Part shown: one piece after another, positions 1-11,821 of the stretch
How the letters are laid out: each line of letters opens with the position of its first letter
How positions within the stretch are numbered: position 1 is the first letter of the stretch
Assembly (NCBI GenBank): GCA_025738555.1
Contig: JAOVFP010000013.1
Location: forward strand, 558,001 to 622,000
Source: Cyathus striatus
Taxonomy: Eukaryota > Basidiomycota > Agaricomycetes > Agaricales > Nidulariaceae
Length of the DNA: 64,000 nt
Direction: 5' to 3'
Notes under the pieces: model-generated
The model's database searches: none
The model's input: only the letters and a program-made list of their open reading frames with translations
What the model was told of the DNA's origin: nothing
Made by a program: the position numbers and the translations under genes

Positions 1-139
1 ATTAGCCAAGTATATGTAGAAATGATTATGAATTAACAATTACCACACTATTTTAAATAGCTTTGAGAGCAGGAGTTACTTTAAACAACTAAAATATGTA
101 GGTGATTGCACTATAAGTTCTATAAATTAAAAGTCTTCA

Positions 140-372
140 TAGAATCTGCACAGAATCTGTGAAAATATTATTACTACTTAAAACTATGTGGATTCTGTAT
201 GGATACATGCAGAATCTGTGTGGAATCCATACAGAATTTTTACATCTGTACAGATCAATACTGATTCTGTGCAGAATCTGTGCAGAATCCACACAGAAAT
301 TTGCATCTGTACAGACCAAAACTGATTCTGCATGGAATCTGCACAGACTCCCAGGGGGAGTGTAAATTACTG
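140..372 (+). repeat. Word-array element, unit 1 (CAGAATCTGTGCGGA-type)
   Basis: This stretch is built from overlapping copies of the word CAGAATCTGTGYRGAATCC and its reverse complement. It ends at 353-372 with CCAGGGGGAGTGTAAATTAC, the end shared with the next unit. Nearly all potential CpG sites read TpG or CpA. The short reading frames on both strands are by-products of the repeat. The class of element is unknown. Confidence 0.7.
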
Positions 373-394
373 GAAAATTAAGGTATTAAACAGA

Positions 395-624
395 TCTTAC
401 AGATTCTGCATAAATCCACACAGGATCCATGCAGAATATGTATGGAATCTGTGCAAAATAATCACCCCTAATAATAATAATAGCCACTATATAAATTCTG
501 TATGGTATCTTCACGGATCTGTATGGATCTGTACGGAATCCGCACGGATCCGTGCGGATTCCATACGGAATTTTCAGGTCCGTACGGATTCCGTACAGAC
601 CTCCCGGGGGAGTGTAAATTACTG
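395..624 (+). repeat. Word-array element, unit 2 (CpG-preserving copy)
   Basis: This unit has the same word and the same end (GGGGGAGTGTAAATTACTGG, near 605-624) as unit 1, but the later half keeps CpG, for example CGCACGGATCCGTGCGG. Between the two halves lies an AT-rich spacer (about 460-500) that also has a counterpart in unit 1. It is therefore a tandem or nested second copy, and its lower CpG decay suggests it is younger. Confidence 0.7.
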
Positions 625-2487
625 GACTTAGCATGGAGTTAGGACTTTGACTCTCATTACACTCAGAATCTCTAGCTCACACAAATACTCTGGCAGAACT
701 GCTTAATCATATTTCTCGGGGCACAGGAGACTGCCCTCATCCTACTTAACTCTACCTATTAAATATCCTACAAAACTACAGCTAGAGGAACTATATAGTT
801 AATATAAAAGCAGTAATTGCCCATTAGCTAAGCTGTAAAGTAGATGTTATAGACTAGCTATGAGAGTCTGGGATGGACCAGAGTAAATCATGGTTTGACA
901 TGCATATGAGCACCAAGAACATGTCCATATGTGAAGATAACAAAGTACAATAGAACCTGTCTGCAGGTGAGGTGCTCCGTATGAATGTCATGAAAACCAA
1001 AATCGTCTTGCAAGATCTTAAGCCTTAATTTACCCAATAATATATTGTAAGATAATTTTAAGGCATGAGTGGCAACTTTTCAATATACATTCAAGGCATT
1101 ATAAGATCCAGGTAGCGCACAATGTCTGTTATGACAACTAGGGTGTATTACATTTAATGTTATAACTTTCATAATTTTAAGTCTAGCTTTCAATGTTAGG
1201 ATAATATTATCTATTCATTGTAAGCCTTTGCAGTATTAGCTCAATAGTTGGGTAGCTTATTTACTATGTTTTATGTCGGCCACTAATAGCTACCTGTCTT
1301 TGACCTATCTATTGCAATATTGACAATATAAATGAACTTACATTGTAAATAGTTTTTCTGTATGATTTTCTGGTTTATGACACTAGCTGGTATGTACTCC
1401 TGATCAAAAACCAGTGGGGAGTAAGTGTGAATATAGACCGACAAAGACTGAATCCAGATTAACTGGGATAATGATCTCATCTAGACCTGGAGCTTGCAGC
1501 CACTACGCCTAGACTGTGCAAGATCCAGCTTCAAGCTGACTAAACAACTGCCACAAGTGTATAAAAGAGCAATAAAACCTCTACTTGTCACTTCAAAATA
1601 AGTAGGCTAGAGTTGTACTTGTAAGTAAGTTGAAGCCAAAAGGTAAGAAGCATCTTGGTAGGTGATTCAATGTGATGTACTTATATGCTAATGTTACAAT
1701 CAGTGTAGTATTAATAGTCATATTCATGTACACATTACAACACTGTATTTATGTTGAATTAAAACAGGGTTTTCTGCAGCTGGCCTTTATAAGCTATTAT
1801 GTTCTATTATGAATGAAAGGAATGAAAATTTTGTCATTTATTGGGCAATATTATACATAATTACAAGTCATTATATGGTATGTATTTATTGTAAGACTTT
1901 GCAGTGAGCCTTACAATCCATCTAATTATATACAACATTTAAATGGTATTTTAGGGCTCTCTGTGAAGACTTAAAATCCAATTTAAGGATCTGTGTTCAA
2001 CAATATACCTTGCAAGGCAAGTTGTGCCTTAAGGCCTTACAATGCACCTTAATCAATTGTGTGGCAAACTAGATTTTCATGACAAAAGTATGATGCCACA
2101 CACTTTGATGTGTGGAAATGGGAAACACTGAATCAGCCTGCTGGGAATGCCAGGTCTCAGACCTAGCCAGGTGCCTATGATGTACTGATGCAAAATGCTG
2201 GTACACTGTGGTTAGATAGCAGCACTTGCTGGGAGTCTCATCCTCATGCCTTTTCCTATGACACAATAACATGGCTTTGATAATCTATTATTAGAATAGA
2301 TGCATACTTAGCTTGATCTCCGGCCTTACTGGTAACTATTTCCCACTGATGTCAAGAATAAACTCTGACCTTGATGTCTCTATTCTTAGATGCTTGCCTA
2401 CTTAGACTAGAAATGTCCCTTATTTGGTGCAAATCATTCCCACACTAGCTAACAGTCTGGGACCTCTACCTTAGCTACTAAATACAA
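625..2487 (-). repeat. 765-bp dispersed repeat, copy 1, split by an insertion
   Basis: The segments 625-985 and 2085-2487, read on the minus strand, match 40517-41927 in order. The match includes the conserved stretch around CTCGGGGCACAGGAGACTGC and the end TTAGCTACTAAATACAA. With the insertion removed the copy is about 765 bp, the same as copy 2 without its own insertion. No long reading frame is conserved; the 67-codon frame at 2069-2272 has a partner in copy 2 but contains no recognisable domain. Element class is undetermined. Confidence 0.75.
986..2084. mobile_element. 1.1-kb insertion with TGTCATGAAAA termini
   Basis: Comparison with the uninterrupted copy at 41.57 kb shows that 986-2084 is foreign. 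The ends are exact inverted 11-mers, TGTCATGAAAA and TTTTCATGACA. The interior is AT-rich, with several TTGTAAGxCTTTGCA motifs and no coding potential. The flanks (ATGAA before, AAAGT after) leave at most a 2-bp duplication, so it does not behave like a standard LTR insertion. It is probably a non-autonomous DNA element. Confidence 0.6.
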
Positions 2488-2514
2488 CTGTTGAGTCACA
2501 CAACAAGTTTTAAG

Positions 2515-3595
2515 TAATTCTTTATGTACTTAGAATAACAATTCCAAATATATTCAAAAACTTAATATCCCGAGGTGTAAGTTCAGTAAGTTCAAGGGGT
2601 GCAATGACTTCAATTTCAAAAATAGGACAAGTTATTTTTAGATCAGTTTAACTTCATGTTATTCTTAGAACATGTCAAGGTATTCAGTGTCAAAGTATTC
2701 AGATTTCAATTCAGTTAACTTGATATGTAGTTCTTGGTGTCTAAACATCTCGTAAGTTGTAACTATTCTGATTCTCGTCTGTATACTGCCCTGTCTGTGG
2801 GGGGAAGAATGCCTGGCAGTTCCTGCCATTTCATTCCCTCATCACTCATCTATATACATTTTCTAGCTACTTAATTACAAATTGCACAGTAATACAATGT
2901 GATATATTTTCTGGACATTTCCCCAGTCCATGTTTAAGGTAACACATTGTCAGCACCCAGGCGGCAGTCAGCCAATCATGCGCATAGCACAGTGTGCTCC
3001 CTTTCTGCAATGCATGCTCATTTGAGCGTCCCATTGGTTACCTTCCTAATCGGGTAATCAGCCGATGCAGCAGCAGCAGCTGCTTGCATCAATTTCATTT
3101 ACATTGGTCTAATGGGTCAGTTTTCCATTCCTGTGTGAACTCCTGACTGTTGAGGTACTCATTCTCTTTCCATTCTTGCTTCCCTTCCCCCTTTCTTGCA
3201 CTCTCTCTCTCTATCTCACTTGTCTTGTTGTCTCAGGGATTCAGGGTCTCAGGGATTTAGTGAGTCTGTGTTTTGTCTATCTCCACACTTGTTATTGCGT
3301 GCTGACTTTTGTTAATAGTCTTATTGTTTGTTCTGGGCTTGGGTACTCATGTATAGAATGCAACATCATATTTTTAAAGGTAAAGTGTTTATGTAGCTAT
3401 TTGTTTAAAGTGTTTTAAACCAGTACTAACACAGAGTTATATGTTTTTTTAATAGGTTTTTGGTTATCCCTTGTTTAATTATGGGAGGCAGCACAGGAAC
3501 TCAGCCCCTCCCCGCTGTTTCCATTACTCAACATGCTTGGTACTGGCATCTCAAAATCGAGACATAAAGAAATTAAAATTGGGTATGTCGTATTC
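2515..3595 (+). repeat. Diverged ~1.07-kb LTR-like repeat, copy A
   Basis: This segment shares ordered blocks with 52080-53150: CCCTGTCTGTGGGGGGAAGA near 2790, CACTCATCTATATAC near 2845, TCAGCACCCAG near 2952, TTCCTAAT.CGG near 3045, and TTATGGGAGG...CAGCCCCTCCCC near 3480-3515. Length, collinearity and lack of coding content suggest two old copies of a long LTR. The termini could not be fixed. Confidence 0.5.
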
Positions 3596-3599
3596 ATTT

Positions 3600-3943
3600 A
3601 CATGCATATCACAACCCATATATATTATACCATTTGTAAGTAGTGTATAGAATGTAGAAATAAATGTTTTATAGAGGGTAGAAGTATGCTAGGTGTATTA
3701 TCTCCCCCAACCAATAAATGACTGTCCTCAGTCACCATCCTTTGTGTATGATTGCTATTCACACACCCCTAAAACCTAATGTGAAGTCCCCACCTTATCT
3801 TATCTTATCTGGAAAAACTTGAGCTTAAGTGGCAACTCGACATATTGCCAATGCCCACTATTTAATCCTGCCAGGATCCCTATGTCTCCCTCAAACCACT
3901 GTATTTCCCCTCCTGCTTTTTACTACTATTCTGCTATTTTATC
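3600..3943. other. Intergenic, upstream region of the 439-residue gene
   Basis: No gene is seen. A pyrimidine-rich stretch with TTATCTTATCTTATCT lies at about 3795-3812 and could be part of the promoter of the following gene. No clear TATA box was identified. Confidence 0.3.
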
Positions 3944-5412
3944 ATGTCTACCATCAAAATTTCCCCTGAAGACATGGCTTTATGCAAAGCTATTGTTACG
4001 AAGGTGGCTAACAAAGCAGCAACATGTGCCCTGACTAAGGCAATTGCTGAGGTGCAAGCACAATGTGCAAAAGAGGAGGTGCATTGGGTCAAAGCTGAGG
4101 AGGCTGAGGCAGCAAGGCAGGCTGAAGAAGAGGAGGCTAAGAGGGTTGCTGAGAAGGAAGCAGAGGCACACCAGGTTGTGGAAGAAGAAGCTGAGGCTGC
4201 TCGTCAAGCTGAAGCTGGGGCTTCTTCTATTGTTCCACCTTCCCCTACACTCACACCCACTATGTCCATTGATCAAATGCTACCATTGGAACTTGAAACC
4301 GACTTCCCAATGGCCCTGTCTGAAGACCTAGCTCCTCCATTATTGACTCTGGATTCCATGACAGCACCCTCATCCCCTGCTACTGTTGAAGAAGACGAGC
4401 TCGATGGTGAGTTTATGCAATGTCCTTTCATTTTTATTTATTTTTATTTTTAGATAATTATGTACCTCCCAAGCTTGATTTGTCATCCATCTCTGGTAAA
4501 TGTAAGGTCATCCCTCAGCCTACTACCACCTTTGCACCTGCTTCTAAACATAGCAAGATTAGCAATGTGGAGGTCATTATACCTGTGAGCAAAGTCAAAC
4601 CCCAACCTAAATGTACATTTTTCTACCTTTTATAATATTATTTTCTCGCTTGTTTTATTCCAGCTTCCACTCCTTCTGTGATAGCTAGCGAGCCAAATTC
4701 GGTTTCTGGCTATCACCTTTGTGACCATTCCTTGACTGCCACCCCAGCTTCAACTTCCAAGCCTAGTCATTCTCCTCAAGTTGCCATTATGGATCCAGCT
4801 AAAGCTAAAGCTTCAAAATCTTCCAAGGCAGCTGGCAAAAAGAAGGCAAAGCATACCCCAGAAGAAATGCCTCAATTCACATCTGCTGATCCCATCAATG
4901 TAGAACTTCTTCAAGACAATGTCCACGAACCTGTAAAATACTTTGGTAAACATGTGTGCACCAACTGTATTTCCCAGGGCTGGGAGTGTGGTCCTCATGA
5001 CTATAGTCTTAAATGCCGTACTTGTGCCAGGGTCTCCACCTCCCACTGCCCCTTTACCATTCTGTCCCCAAACATGGAATTTGCCTTGTCCATTGCTCAC
5101 GGCATTGGGAGTTCCTCTATGTTTGGTACTTCTTATTTTTACTTTTGTCTTTTCCTTACTGACTTCCTTTTTCCAGCCTTGAATGATGCCTGTCACACTC
5201 TTGACCTGAGCTGTACACGTGCTTATCACACCTTGCTGACCACAGAGTTGGAAAAAATTGAATATGCTCACAATTGTGTTGCTGTGGTGCAACATTTGAA
5301 AGAGATTGTCCAGATCCACTCTTTTGCTCACTTGCAGGCCATTCACAGCATTTCTTCCTCCTTTTCCCCTGAATCTTACTGTTCATGTGATTTCAAAATT
5401 TCAGCTCCATGA
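3944..5412 (+). CDS. Hypothetical protein with Cys-rich zinc-binding-like cluster (439 aa, 4 exons)
   Basis: The product is unknown. Splicing at 3944-4406, 4454-4612, 4664-5125 and 5177-5412 gives an uninterrupted 439-residue frame with GT-AG introns of 47, 51 and 51 bp, so the gene looks intact. Residues about 30-100 are a charged Ala/Glu-rich coiled-coil-like stretch (for example EEAEAARQAEEEEAKR). Next come Pro/Ser/Thr-rich linkers and a basic Lys/Ala patch. A cysteine cluster follows, with the motif CTNCISQGWEC then CRTCARVSTSHCPF (C-x2-C-x6-C and C-x2-C-x6-C), which probably binds zinc. The C-terminal part is helical. Similar coiled-coil plus Cys-cluster proteins are abundant, uncharacterised families in Boletales-like genomes; that comparison is from memory. 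A second unknown gene starts 280 bp downstream on the same strand. Confidence 0.75.
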
Positions 5413-5691
5413 GCCTACTCTCTCCCCCCCTCCAACAATAAAAGCTGTCCTCGGCATACTTGCCAGGCAATGTGCTAGCTATCAGAAGTCATGAACAGTG
5501 TAATCCATGTATTATTCTGGATGCTGATCCCAAATCTAGTAGCTAGCTTATGTCTTCCTTCATCTATAGCTTGCTGTTGGATGGTATAAAAACCCTGTAT
5601 TCTCCTTGCTAGTCTTCAGCATTCCTGCTACTGTTCTCTTCTATTTTCCTGCTTACTTCCCACTTTTCCATTCTACTTTTTTGTCACCATA
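5413..5691. other. Intergenic with TATA-like site
   Basis: The sequence between the two unknown genes holds a TATAAAA at about 5585-5591, some 105 bp before the next ATG, followed by a pyrimidine-rich leader. This fits a compact fungal promoter. Nothing else is recognised. Confidence 0.4.
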
Positions 5692-6939
5692 ATGGCTGAC
5701 AATTTCCCATCTGAAGCTGCGTTTCTTGATACTGCTTGTGGTTTACACATGAAGATGGGGCACTGGCAAGCCCAGCATGACACAATGTCTAGTGCCCAAC
5801 TTCGCACTGAGTTGCACAAGGAGGCTGCTATGCTCGTAAGTGTTTGCTTAACTATTGTACCAGTTGCTAGCTAATCATCCCTCTTTTCTAGGAGATGTTA
5901 TTAGAGTATGCCGAGGTTTTCCCTGCCATGCTCAAACACTCCATCATTGAGGAGGTTGTGAGAAAAAGCCATTCACTCTATATTTTCCTTGAGAACAGGT
6001 ACAAGTTAGCAAAGCCAGCAGGTCTCTTTGCTCTCCTTGAGCAAGCTTGGGCTGTAATTGAGCCAAGGGTCTGTGTTGCTGAGGCTATTGCCACCATTCT
6101 TATTCCTGACATCATTCCTGCTCCAACTGCACCACCTGTGACGCCTGTTACCTCTTGCCACCCAGTAAGTTATCCTAGCTAATACTTCTGTATTTTATTA
6201 ACCAAGGTCTCCTTAGGTTTCCAGCAAAGGTTCCAAAGTTGTTGCCAATGCAGATGATGATAAGGGTATGCACATGACCAGTACAGCTTCTCCAACTTCT
6301 TCTGTCATCGATGCTGAGGTATCATAGCTCAACTTTCTTCTCAACAGAAGCATACTAACCCTTGTGTTCATAACTTGACTAAGTGTTTTAATGCTATGGA
6401 AGTGGATGATGAGGCTAAAGCATCTGTGAGTTATTATTAAAGTTTCTTATCACATTTAATTTAATTTAATAACTTCAGTTTTCTACTTGCCCAGAGATGG
6501 TGAAGCTATCTTTTGATGCTATCCCCAATCTTGATTGCAACAGTCCTGCTTATCATCAAGCTGAGTGCCTTCATAAAGGGAAGCATCCCAAAACTGACAA
6601 GGATGAGGGTTCTCACAAGCACCCTTGCTTGGTGCTTCCTCTTCCTCATACATATCCATCTTTTACTTAGCTTATCCATCTCTAACCACTGTATTGTCCT
6701 TAGGTACCCCCTCTGAGTGCCTAACTTTTGCTCAGTCTGTAATGGACCACCTGCTGAGCTTCAATAAGATTGATCAGGTGCCCATGCCTTCCCATTTGAT
6801 GGGGATGCACCAGGCCGAGACCTTGATGTGCATGGCTCAGAGCATTCAGCAGCTCTATAAGACCTTCATTGATACCAACACAGATATCGAAAAGTACCTC
6901 TGGTACTCTGACACTTGTGGTTCCTCTGGTAAGCTTTGA
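5692..6939 (+). CDS. Hypothetical multi-exon protein
   Basis: The product is unrecognised. Clear exons are 5692-5835 and 5892-6164, joined in frame, then 6217-6318, with conventional GT-AG introns. After 6318 a 29-bp gap (gtatcatag...caacag) would have to be spliced to avoid a stop, which is short for a fungal intron. Further exons seem to run from 6348 to about 6425, from about 6480 to 6630, and from about 6705 to 6939, ending GSSGKL. The N-terminal part is an alpha-helical region (MADNFPSEAAFLDTACG...), followed by a Pro/Thr linker and a second helical domain near the end. It shares strand, spacing and style with the upstream gene, so the two may be a functional pair. It could be a decaying copy because of the doubtful short intron. 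Confidence 0.55.
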
Positions 6940-6959
6940 CTTCCATTATCTATTTATAA

Positions 6960-7109
6960 ATCACTAGTAACTTCTATTGATTTATTTATAGATTAACTTG
7001 TACCTGTGACTAGCTAAGGGACTTAGATGTGAATAGGGACTGTTATGGGCAAGGACACTGTATGGTGATGGTAGAATAGGCTTGTAGCATGATCCCCACA
7101 CATGTAGCA
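6960..7109 (-). mobile_element. Fragment of the 3' LTR of the gypsy element
   Basis: On the minus strand the pol stop at 7166 is followed by a polypurine tract and then TGCTACATGTGTGGGGATC, the expected start of a 3' LTR. Only about 150 bp can be assigned before the neighbouring gene begins, so the LTR is truncated or diverged. Its far end is not visible. Confidence 0.5.
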
Positions 7110-7119
7110 TCCCCCCCTT
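7110..7119 (-). promoter_or_regulatory. Polypurine tract of the gypsy element
   Basis: On the minus strand the run CAAGGGGGGGA lies directly before the TG that opens the LTR. This is the usual primer site for second-strand synthesis in Ty3/gypsy elements. Confidence 0.6.
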
Positions 7120-8038
7120 GAACTTTTTATATGATATTTGTGATTATACCACTCTCTTTCTCTCATTAATCTGAGTCTTCCGAGTTTGGTATAACCTCAT
7201 CAAATATATCCAGTCCCATTTCACTAGAAGATTCACTTTCCCCTGCTTTCAGACAGATTTTGTGAAAATGTAAGTCCTCCTGAATTTTGGATGGTGTTTC
7301 ATCTTCTTCTTCAGATAACATGGTTTCCAAAAGTTCGGGTGTTAACCCAATTAACTTTTGTACTTCCTCTGAGAACTCTATTCTTTTCCTAGCTAGATAT
7401 GATATTACTCATAATCTAGCTATCTTATTTTGTAATATGGCTCCATTCATTTCACAGAGAATATAACTACCCCCTTTTGAATGTGATACCACAACATAAG
7501 GTCCATTGTACCTGACTTGATTCTTCAAATTTGAAAGTTTCCCTATTTTTGGACTTCATACAAGCACAAGATCTCCTGGACTAAAGATCCATTCCTTGAC
7601 TTTGTGTTGCACATCTTGTTCCATCTTAGCTAATCACCTTATCTTTTCCTTAGTTACCCTATTCCTCATATCTTCGACATGTTGTGCATGTTTGGCTAAA
7701 GCCCTTGCTCATAGACCAATTAAATCACTTGTAGACATAAGTCCATCTGGCACTGGTATAAACCAGGTGGCTTCCTGCAAATCCAAAGGTAACACCAGGT
7801 GTTGTCCAGTAATTATAAAATACAGAGAACAACTGAACCATTTCCTAGCAGTTATACAATCGGCCCACAGAACATGCAGCAAAAACCAGTACCATTTAAA
7901 TAAATCTGGTTCTGAACTTTTTACAAGCATTTGTCACAGATCCCAATGGGGTCATTCGATCATTCCATTAGCTCTTGAGTTATAAGGGGATATGGATATA
8001 CCAGTTATGTTGTATTTTTCCTTTAACCACTTAACTGC

Positions 8039-8530
8039 TCATATGAACATGGTTCTGTTATCCATCACTATTTTCTGAATACACCCCCATCTACATATGA
8101 TGTATTCAAACAGCCACTCTCCAATAGCATGCACATTTTCATTCCTGATGGCTTTAGCTTCTGCCCATGATGACAAAGCACAGTGACTGTGAACAATATA
8201 CTTACACTGATTAGATTTATTTGTAGACATGTTTAATACATCAGTATGTAATATTTGAAAGATCAATGGTGTTTCTGTAAGGACAGGCATTGTCTCAAAC
8301 AATTGTTTCTGTCATTTCTGACAAATATGACATGTAGCTATGTATCATTGTACATTGTTAGAGACCTGCAGCCACCAAAATCTATGTGTTAATAGTTCTG
8401 TAGTTGCAAATATCCTGTGATGTCCTAAAGTATCATGTGCCGCCTTCATCATATACATGTGCTCTCCCTTTTCTACAAACAACTTATGTTGTCCTTCATC
8501 ATCCTTGTAATACAACTTACCATTACACAA
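8039..8530 (-). pseudogene. Gypsy integrase remnant
   Basis: The upstream frame (8530-8345) carries the zinc-binding segment with H...HDTLGHHR, the HHCC-type module that precedes retroviral-type integrases. The lower frame (8302-8039) carries core sequence with DVLNMS, the position of the first catalytic Asp, and KIVMDNRTMF, where the canonical second Asp region (DNG.EF) has become DNRTMF. The frames are separated by stops, so no active integrase can be made. Confidence 0.8.
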
Positions 8531-8644
8531 TAAAAACCTGCTAGCTAACTCATAGTTTCATTTGTCCTCCTTAGTCCACTCACTACTTTCAGACATTAGA
8601 TTTGCTAAAAGTTTGTGCATGCTTTCTATGTGTTGATCCATAAA

Positions 8645-9899
8645 TCATGCTTGTTCCTTATGGTGATCATCTGAATATGATGCCCTTAGCTTAGGGTCAT
8701 CTTTCAGGGTTGGGTCAGGTACTACTGGGACTTGTACAAATTGCTGCAGATATATTCGCTGAGCTGGAGCACATTTATCAGAATTTATGATCTGTTGTCT
8801 GATTTCCTGTTCTTTACGATATTCCTCCTTTGCCATGTTTAGCTCATCCTTAAACAAATCGATATCCTTGGTGATATCATACAGAAATCCTGTTCTATTG
8901 TTGATCTCATCATAAAATTCTTCGAGCTTCAATGAGTCTGGATCACCATCTCTGGCTTTCACATATTGTATTGGCTTTTCATTGTCCTCAGATTCATCCA
9001 TAAACACCCAGTCTGTTTGATCCCCCAGTACATACCTTCACTTAGATAAACCATCTGGCTCAAATGTCTTCCCCACATTATGTACTAGCATAAAGAAGAA
9101 GTTGGTATGAATATAATCTACCCATCTATTTGTAGTGGTGTTTGGCATTCCCCCAGGATTATTCAACATCCTATGCAAATATTTCGCATCCGTTTCAACA
9201 ACTAGATTACAACATCCTCACAATAGGTACTGTTCATCTTCCAGAACCATGTGTAACCCTAACAATTCCCACTTTGGTTGTGAATAGCGACTTTGACATC
9301 TAGTTAAAGTCTTCAATCCAAAGTGAACATACCAGATCTTGGAAGGATCTACTTCATCTCTTTGATAGATCAACCAACCTGCAGCTATGTAAGATGTATC
9401 CACAGCTAGCACTAATGGTTGACTACTCTTATAATCTGGAGTCTTAATTGGTAAATAGTTCCACACAGCCTGTTTAAGATTGTCCATAGACTTCTGTTCT
9501 AATTCTTCCCATTTGAATTCTATGTTCTTCTTTAATAATTCATAAAGAGGTGCAGCTAACTCAACAAACTTAGGAATATATAAACATGCTTGTATGGTGG
9601 TACCTAAGAAACCTCTAACCTCTGTTGTATTTCTACAGGGTCCCCAATTCATAATGGAATCAATCATATGCTTAGTCAGCTTACATCCTAGATAAGAACA
9701 TCTATGTCCTACTACTGTGAACTCATCCACACATACAATCAACTTCTTTCCTGAGAAAGTTCCTCCCACATATCCCATACACTGTAGAACTCTATTTACA
9801 CCTTGGAAATATTCCCAAATAAAATGGCAGATTCCCAGATTCTCAGGAATCATCTCATAGGTTCCATCTGGTCTCTCATACCTTGTTTTTCCTCCCCTC
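8645..9899 (-). pseudogene. Gypsy RNase H domain and linker remnant
   Basis: The frame 9899-9218 continues reverse transcriptase sequence (YVGGTFSGKKLIVCVDEFTV, then the thumb and connection) into an RNase H-like domain with LVLAVDTSYIAAGWLIYQ, which holds the first catalytic Asp, and ends in the tether before integrase. The frame 9007-8645 is an acidic linker (MFMDESEDNEKPI...) of the kind found between RNase H and integrase in fungal gypsy elements. The two are separated by stops. Confidence 0.8.
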
Positions 9900-9904
9900 A
9901 TAGG

Positions 9905-10524
9905 TGTTATGATATATGAGTTTCTACTACTATGGTTGCCTTCATATCTCTCACTTGATACAGAATGCTATCATTTTACTTCAATATATGCCACAACAAT
10001 CTCATTTATTCTATGGTCTACTGGAATGTTCTTATGTACACATGTATATTGTCGAATTCTGGTGATGACGGTAGAATAATCTAGATAATGCCTTAGAGTA
10101 CATGAGGCCACTATGTACTTAGTATAAGTACTTGATTAACTCACCATAAAATATCATCCTTTTTGCCAACAATATTTCAAACCTTCGTATTGAGACTACC
10201 AAGTCTAAATCAATATATAGAATAAACACAGATCTGCTCTGTTTATTCTATAAGACCACTATAAGACATTACTGACTCGCTCTAATGCTTATTGAGGGAA
10301 AGATCACCTGACCTTTCCTCTAGTGGTTAACACGGTTAAACCACATTGACTTAGGGAATCTTAATGTGCTCTAGACTAAACTAAACAAATGCTCACCCTA
10401 CCCAACACCCCTTCAATAACAGATTCAATTATTATATTAAAGGTGAGTAGCTGTATACTAACATATACACTAACATTTATATTCAAGGGAATACACCAGT
10501 GTTAGGTACACAAGAACCATAACA
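9905..10524. mobile_element. Solo LTR (620 bp) inside the reverse transcriptase
   Basis: The ends are TGTTATG and CATAACA (TG...CA). The element is flanked by the exact 5-bp target duplication ATAGG at 9900-9904 and 10525-10529. Removing it and one ATAGG rejoins the reverse transcriptase directly after its FIDD box. It contains no coding sequence. The pattern is that of an LTR left by LTR-LTR recombination, from a different family than the host element. Confidence 0.9.
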
Positions 10525-10529
10525 ATAGG

Positions 10530-11141
10530 CACATCATCAATAAATGGCTTAGTGAACTCAGGGATTTCATCTCTCAAGATATAAGTGACATTGTCATGGA
10601 AGATAGCTACTGAATTCACCCATCCCATAGGTAAGGTAACTAATCCCAATGCTCCAAACAGTGTTTGGATGGTTGTAAGATCTTGCAATTCCTCATCCAA
10701 TAACTTTTCATCATATCCTATGTACAGATCTAAGATTCCCCCACAGGCATGCCCTGCGAAATGGTTGGCTAACTCCTCAGTTGCCAGTGGCAATCCCAAG
10801 TGTGCTATAGTAACTTTGTTTAGGGGTTCCAGACTATGTACTAGATGAAGACTTTTACCATCTTTCTTAATTACACAAAACCACTTAGATCTATACAATG
10901 AGTTTGATTGTTCATATATACCGCCATCTAGCTTAGCTTTTATGATGGCACAGACTTCGTCATGTATAGCTGGTGGAATAGGTATCAGTCTTTCTACCCA
11001 TGGTACATGAGGTACAGTTGGTATTTTCATGGGGGGAAAATACTCATCCTTAAACCAACCCTTTTCTGATTCCTCCCAAGCTGAAGCCATTTCATGTTCT
11101 TTAAGCACCCAATGCATTAGCTTACATTCCTCTGGTAACAT
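10530..11141 (-). pseudogene. Gypsy reverse transcriptase, N-terminal part
   Basis: The frame contains KSKWFCVIKKDGKSLHLVH.. (fingers), GGILDLYIGYDEKLLDE (palm, with the aspartate of motif A), LPMGWVNSVAIFHDNVTYIL (motif B), and PFIDDVPI, which carries the catalytic DD of motif C. The continuation lies beyond the solo LTR at 9899. Upstream, a recognisable but broken frame (HEIIGDPLAMLPKLPTKPP, near 11280-11220) links it to the protease region. Confidence 0.85.
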
Positions 11142-11821
11142 AAATTCCTCTGTATGTGCCTTATTGATATATTCTTTTCATTCCTGAGTATATCTAATGC
11201 CCAGCTCATACTCTGGTGGCTTAGTTGGTAATTTAGGTAGCATAGCTAAGGGATCTCCTATGATCTCATGCTTGATATAGAACTCTTTAGGGAGCTCTGC
11301 TAATACTGGTTTGACTTTCTTCACAATGGGTTTATATTTCTTACTTGTGAATACATATTGTACTGACTTTTTCTTGGTGGGTACAGATTTCTTAACTATG
11401 TCATGGAAATTTACTACCCATATGTCTCCTTCCTTTCCTTTGCCTAGTCATTGATTTAAATGTATATTTAACAACTGCAAAGCTTTCTCTTCCTTAATTT
11501 CACCATGCTGTACTTGAGCCTGCAAGTATGCATAGGTTAACTTGTCTCCCTGGAAATTTTTGGCATTTTCTGGCATATACATACTATCTACTTTTGACTT
11601 TCCAAATTCATCTTCTGACACCACTACTGTGAACTCTCCCTGATTTTTCATCAGCTCATTGAATCCCAAAAATGTGACTCCTCTTGAACTACTGTCTGAC
11701 ATTTATCTCTAGTGTGCGTGGGAATAACAGTGTGCACTCCTGTTTCTGGAGACATTAACATTATTATAGTTCTCCCATCTGTAGATGTAACTACATGACT
11801 AGCCATAAGTACATCAAAAGG

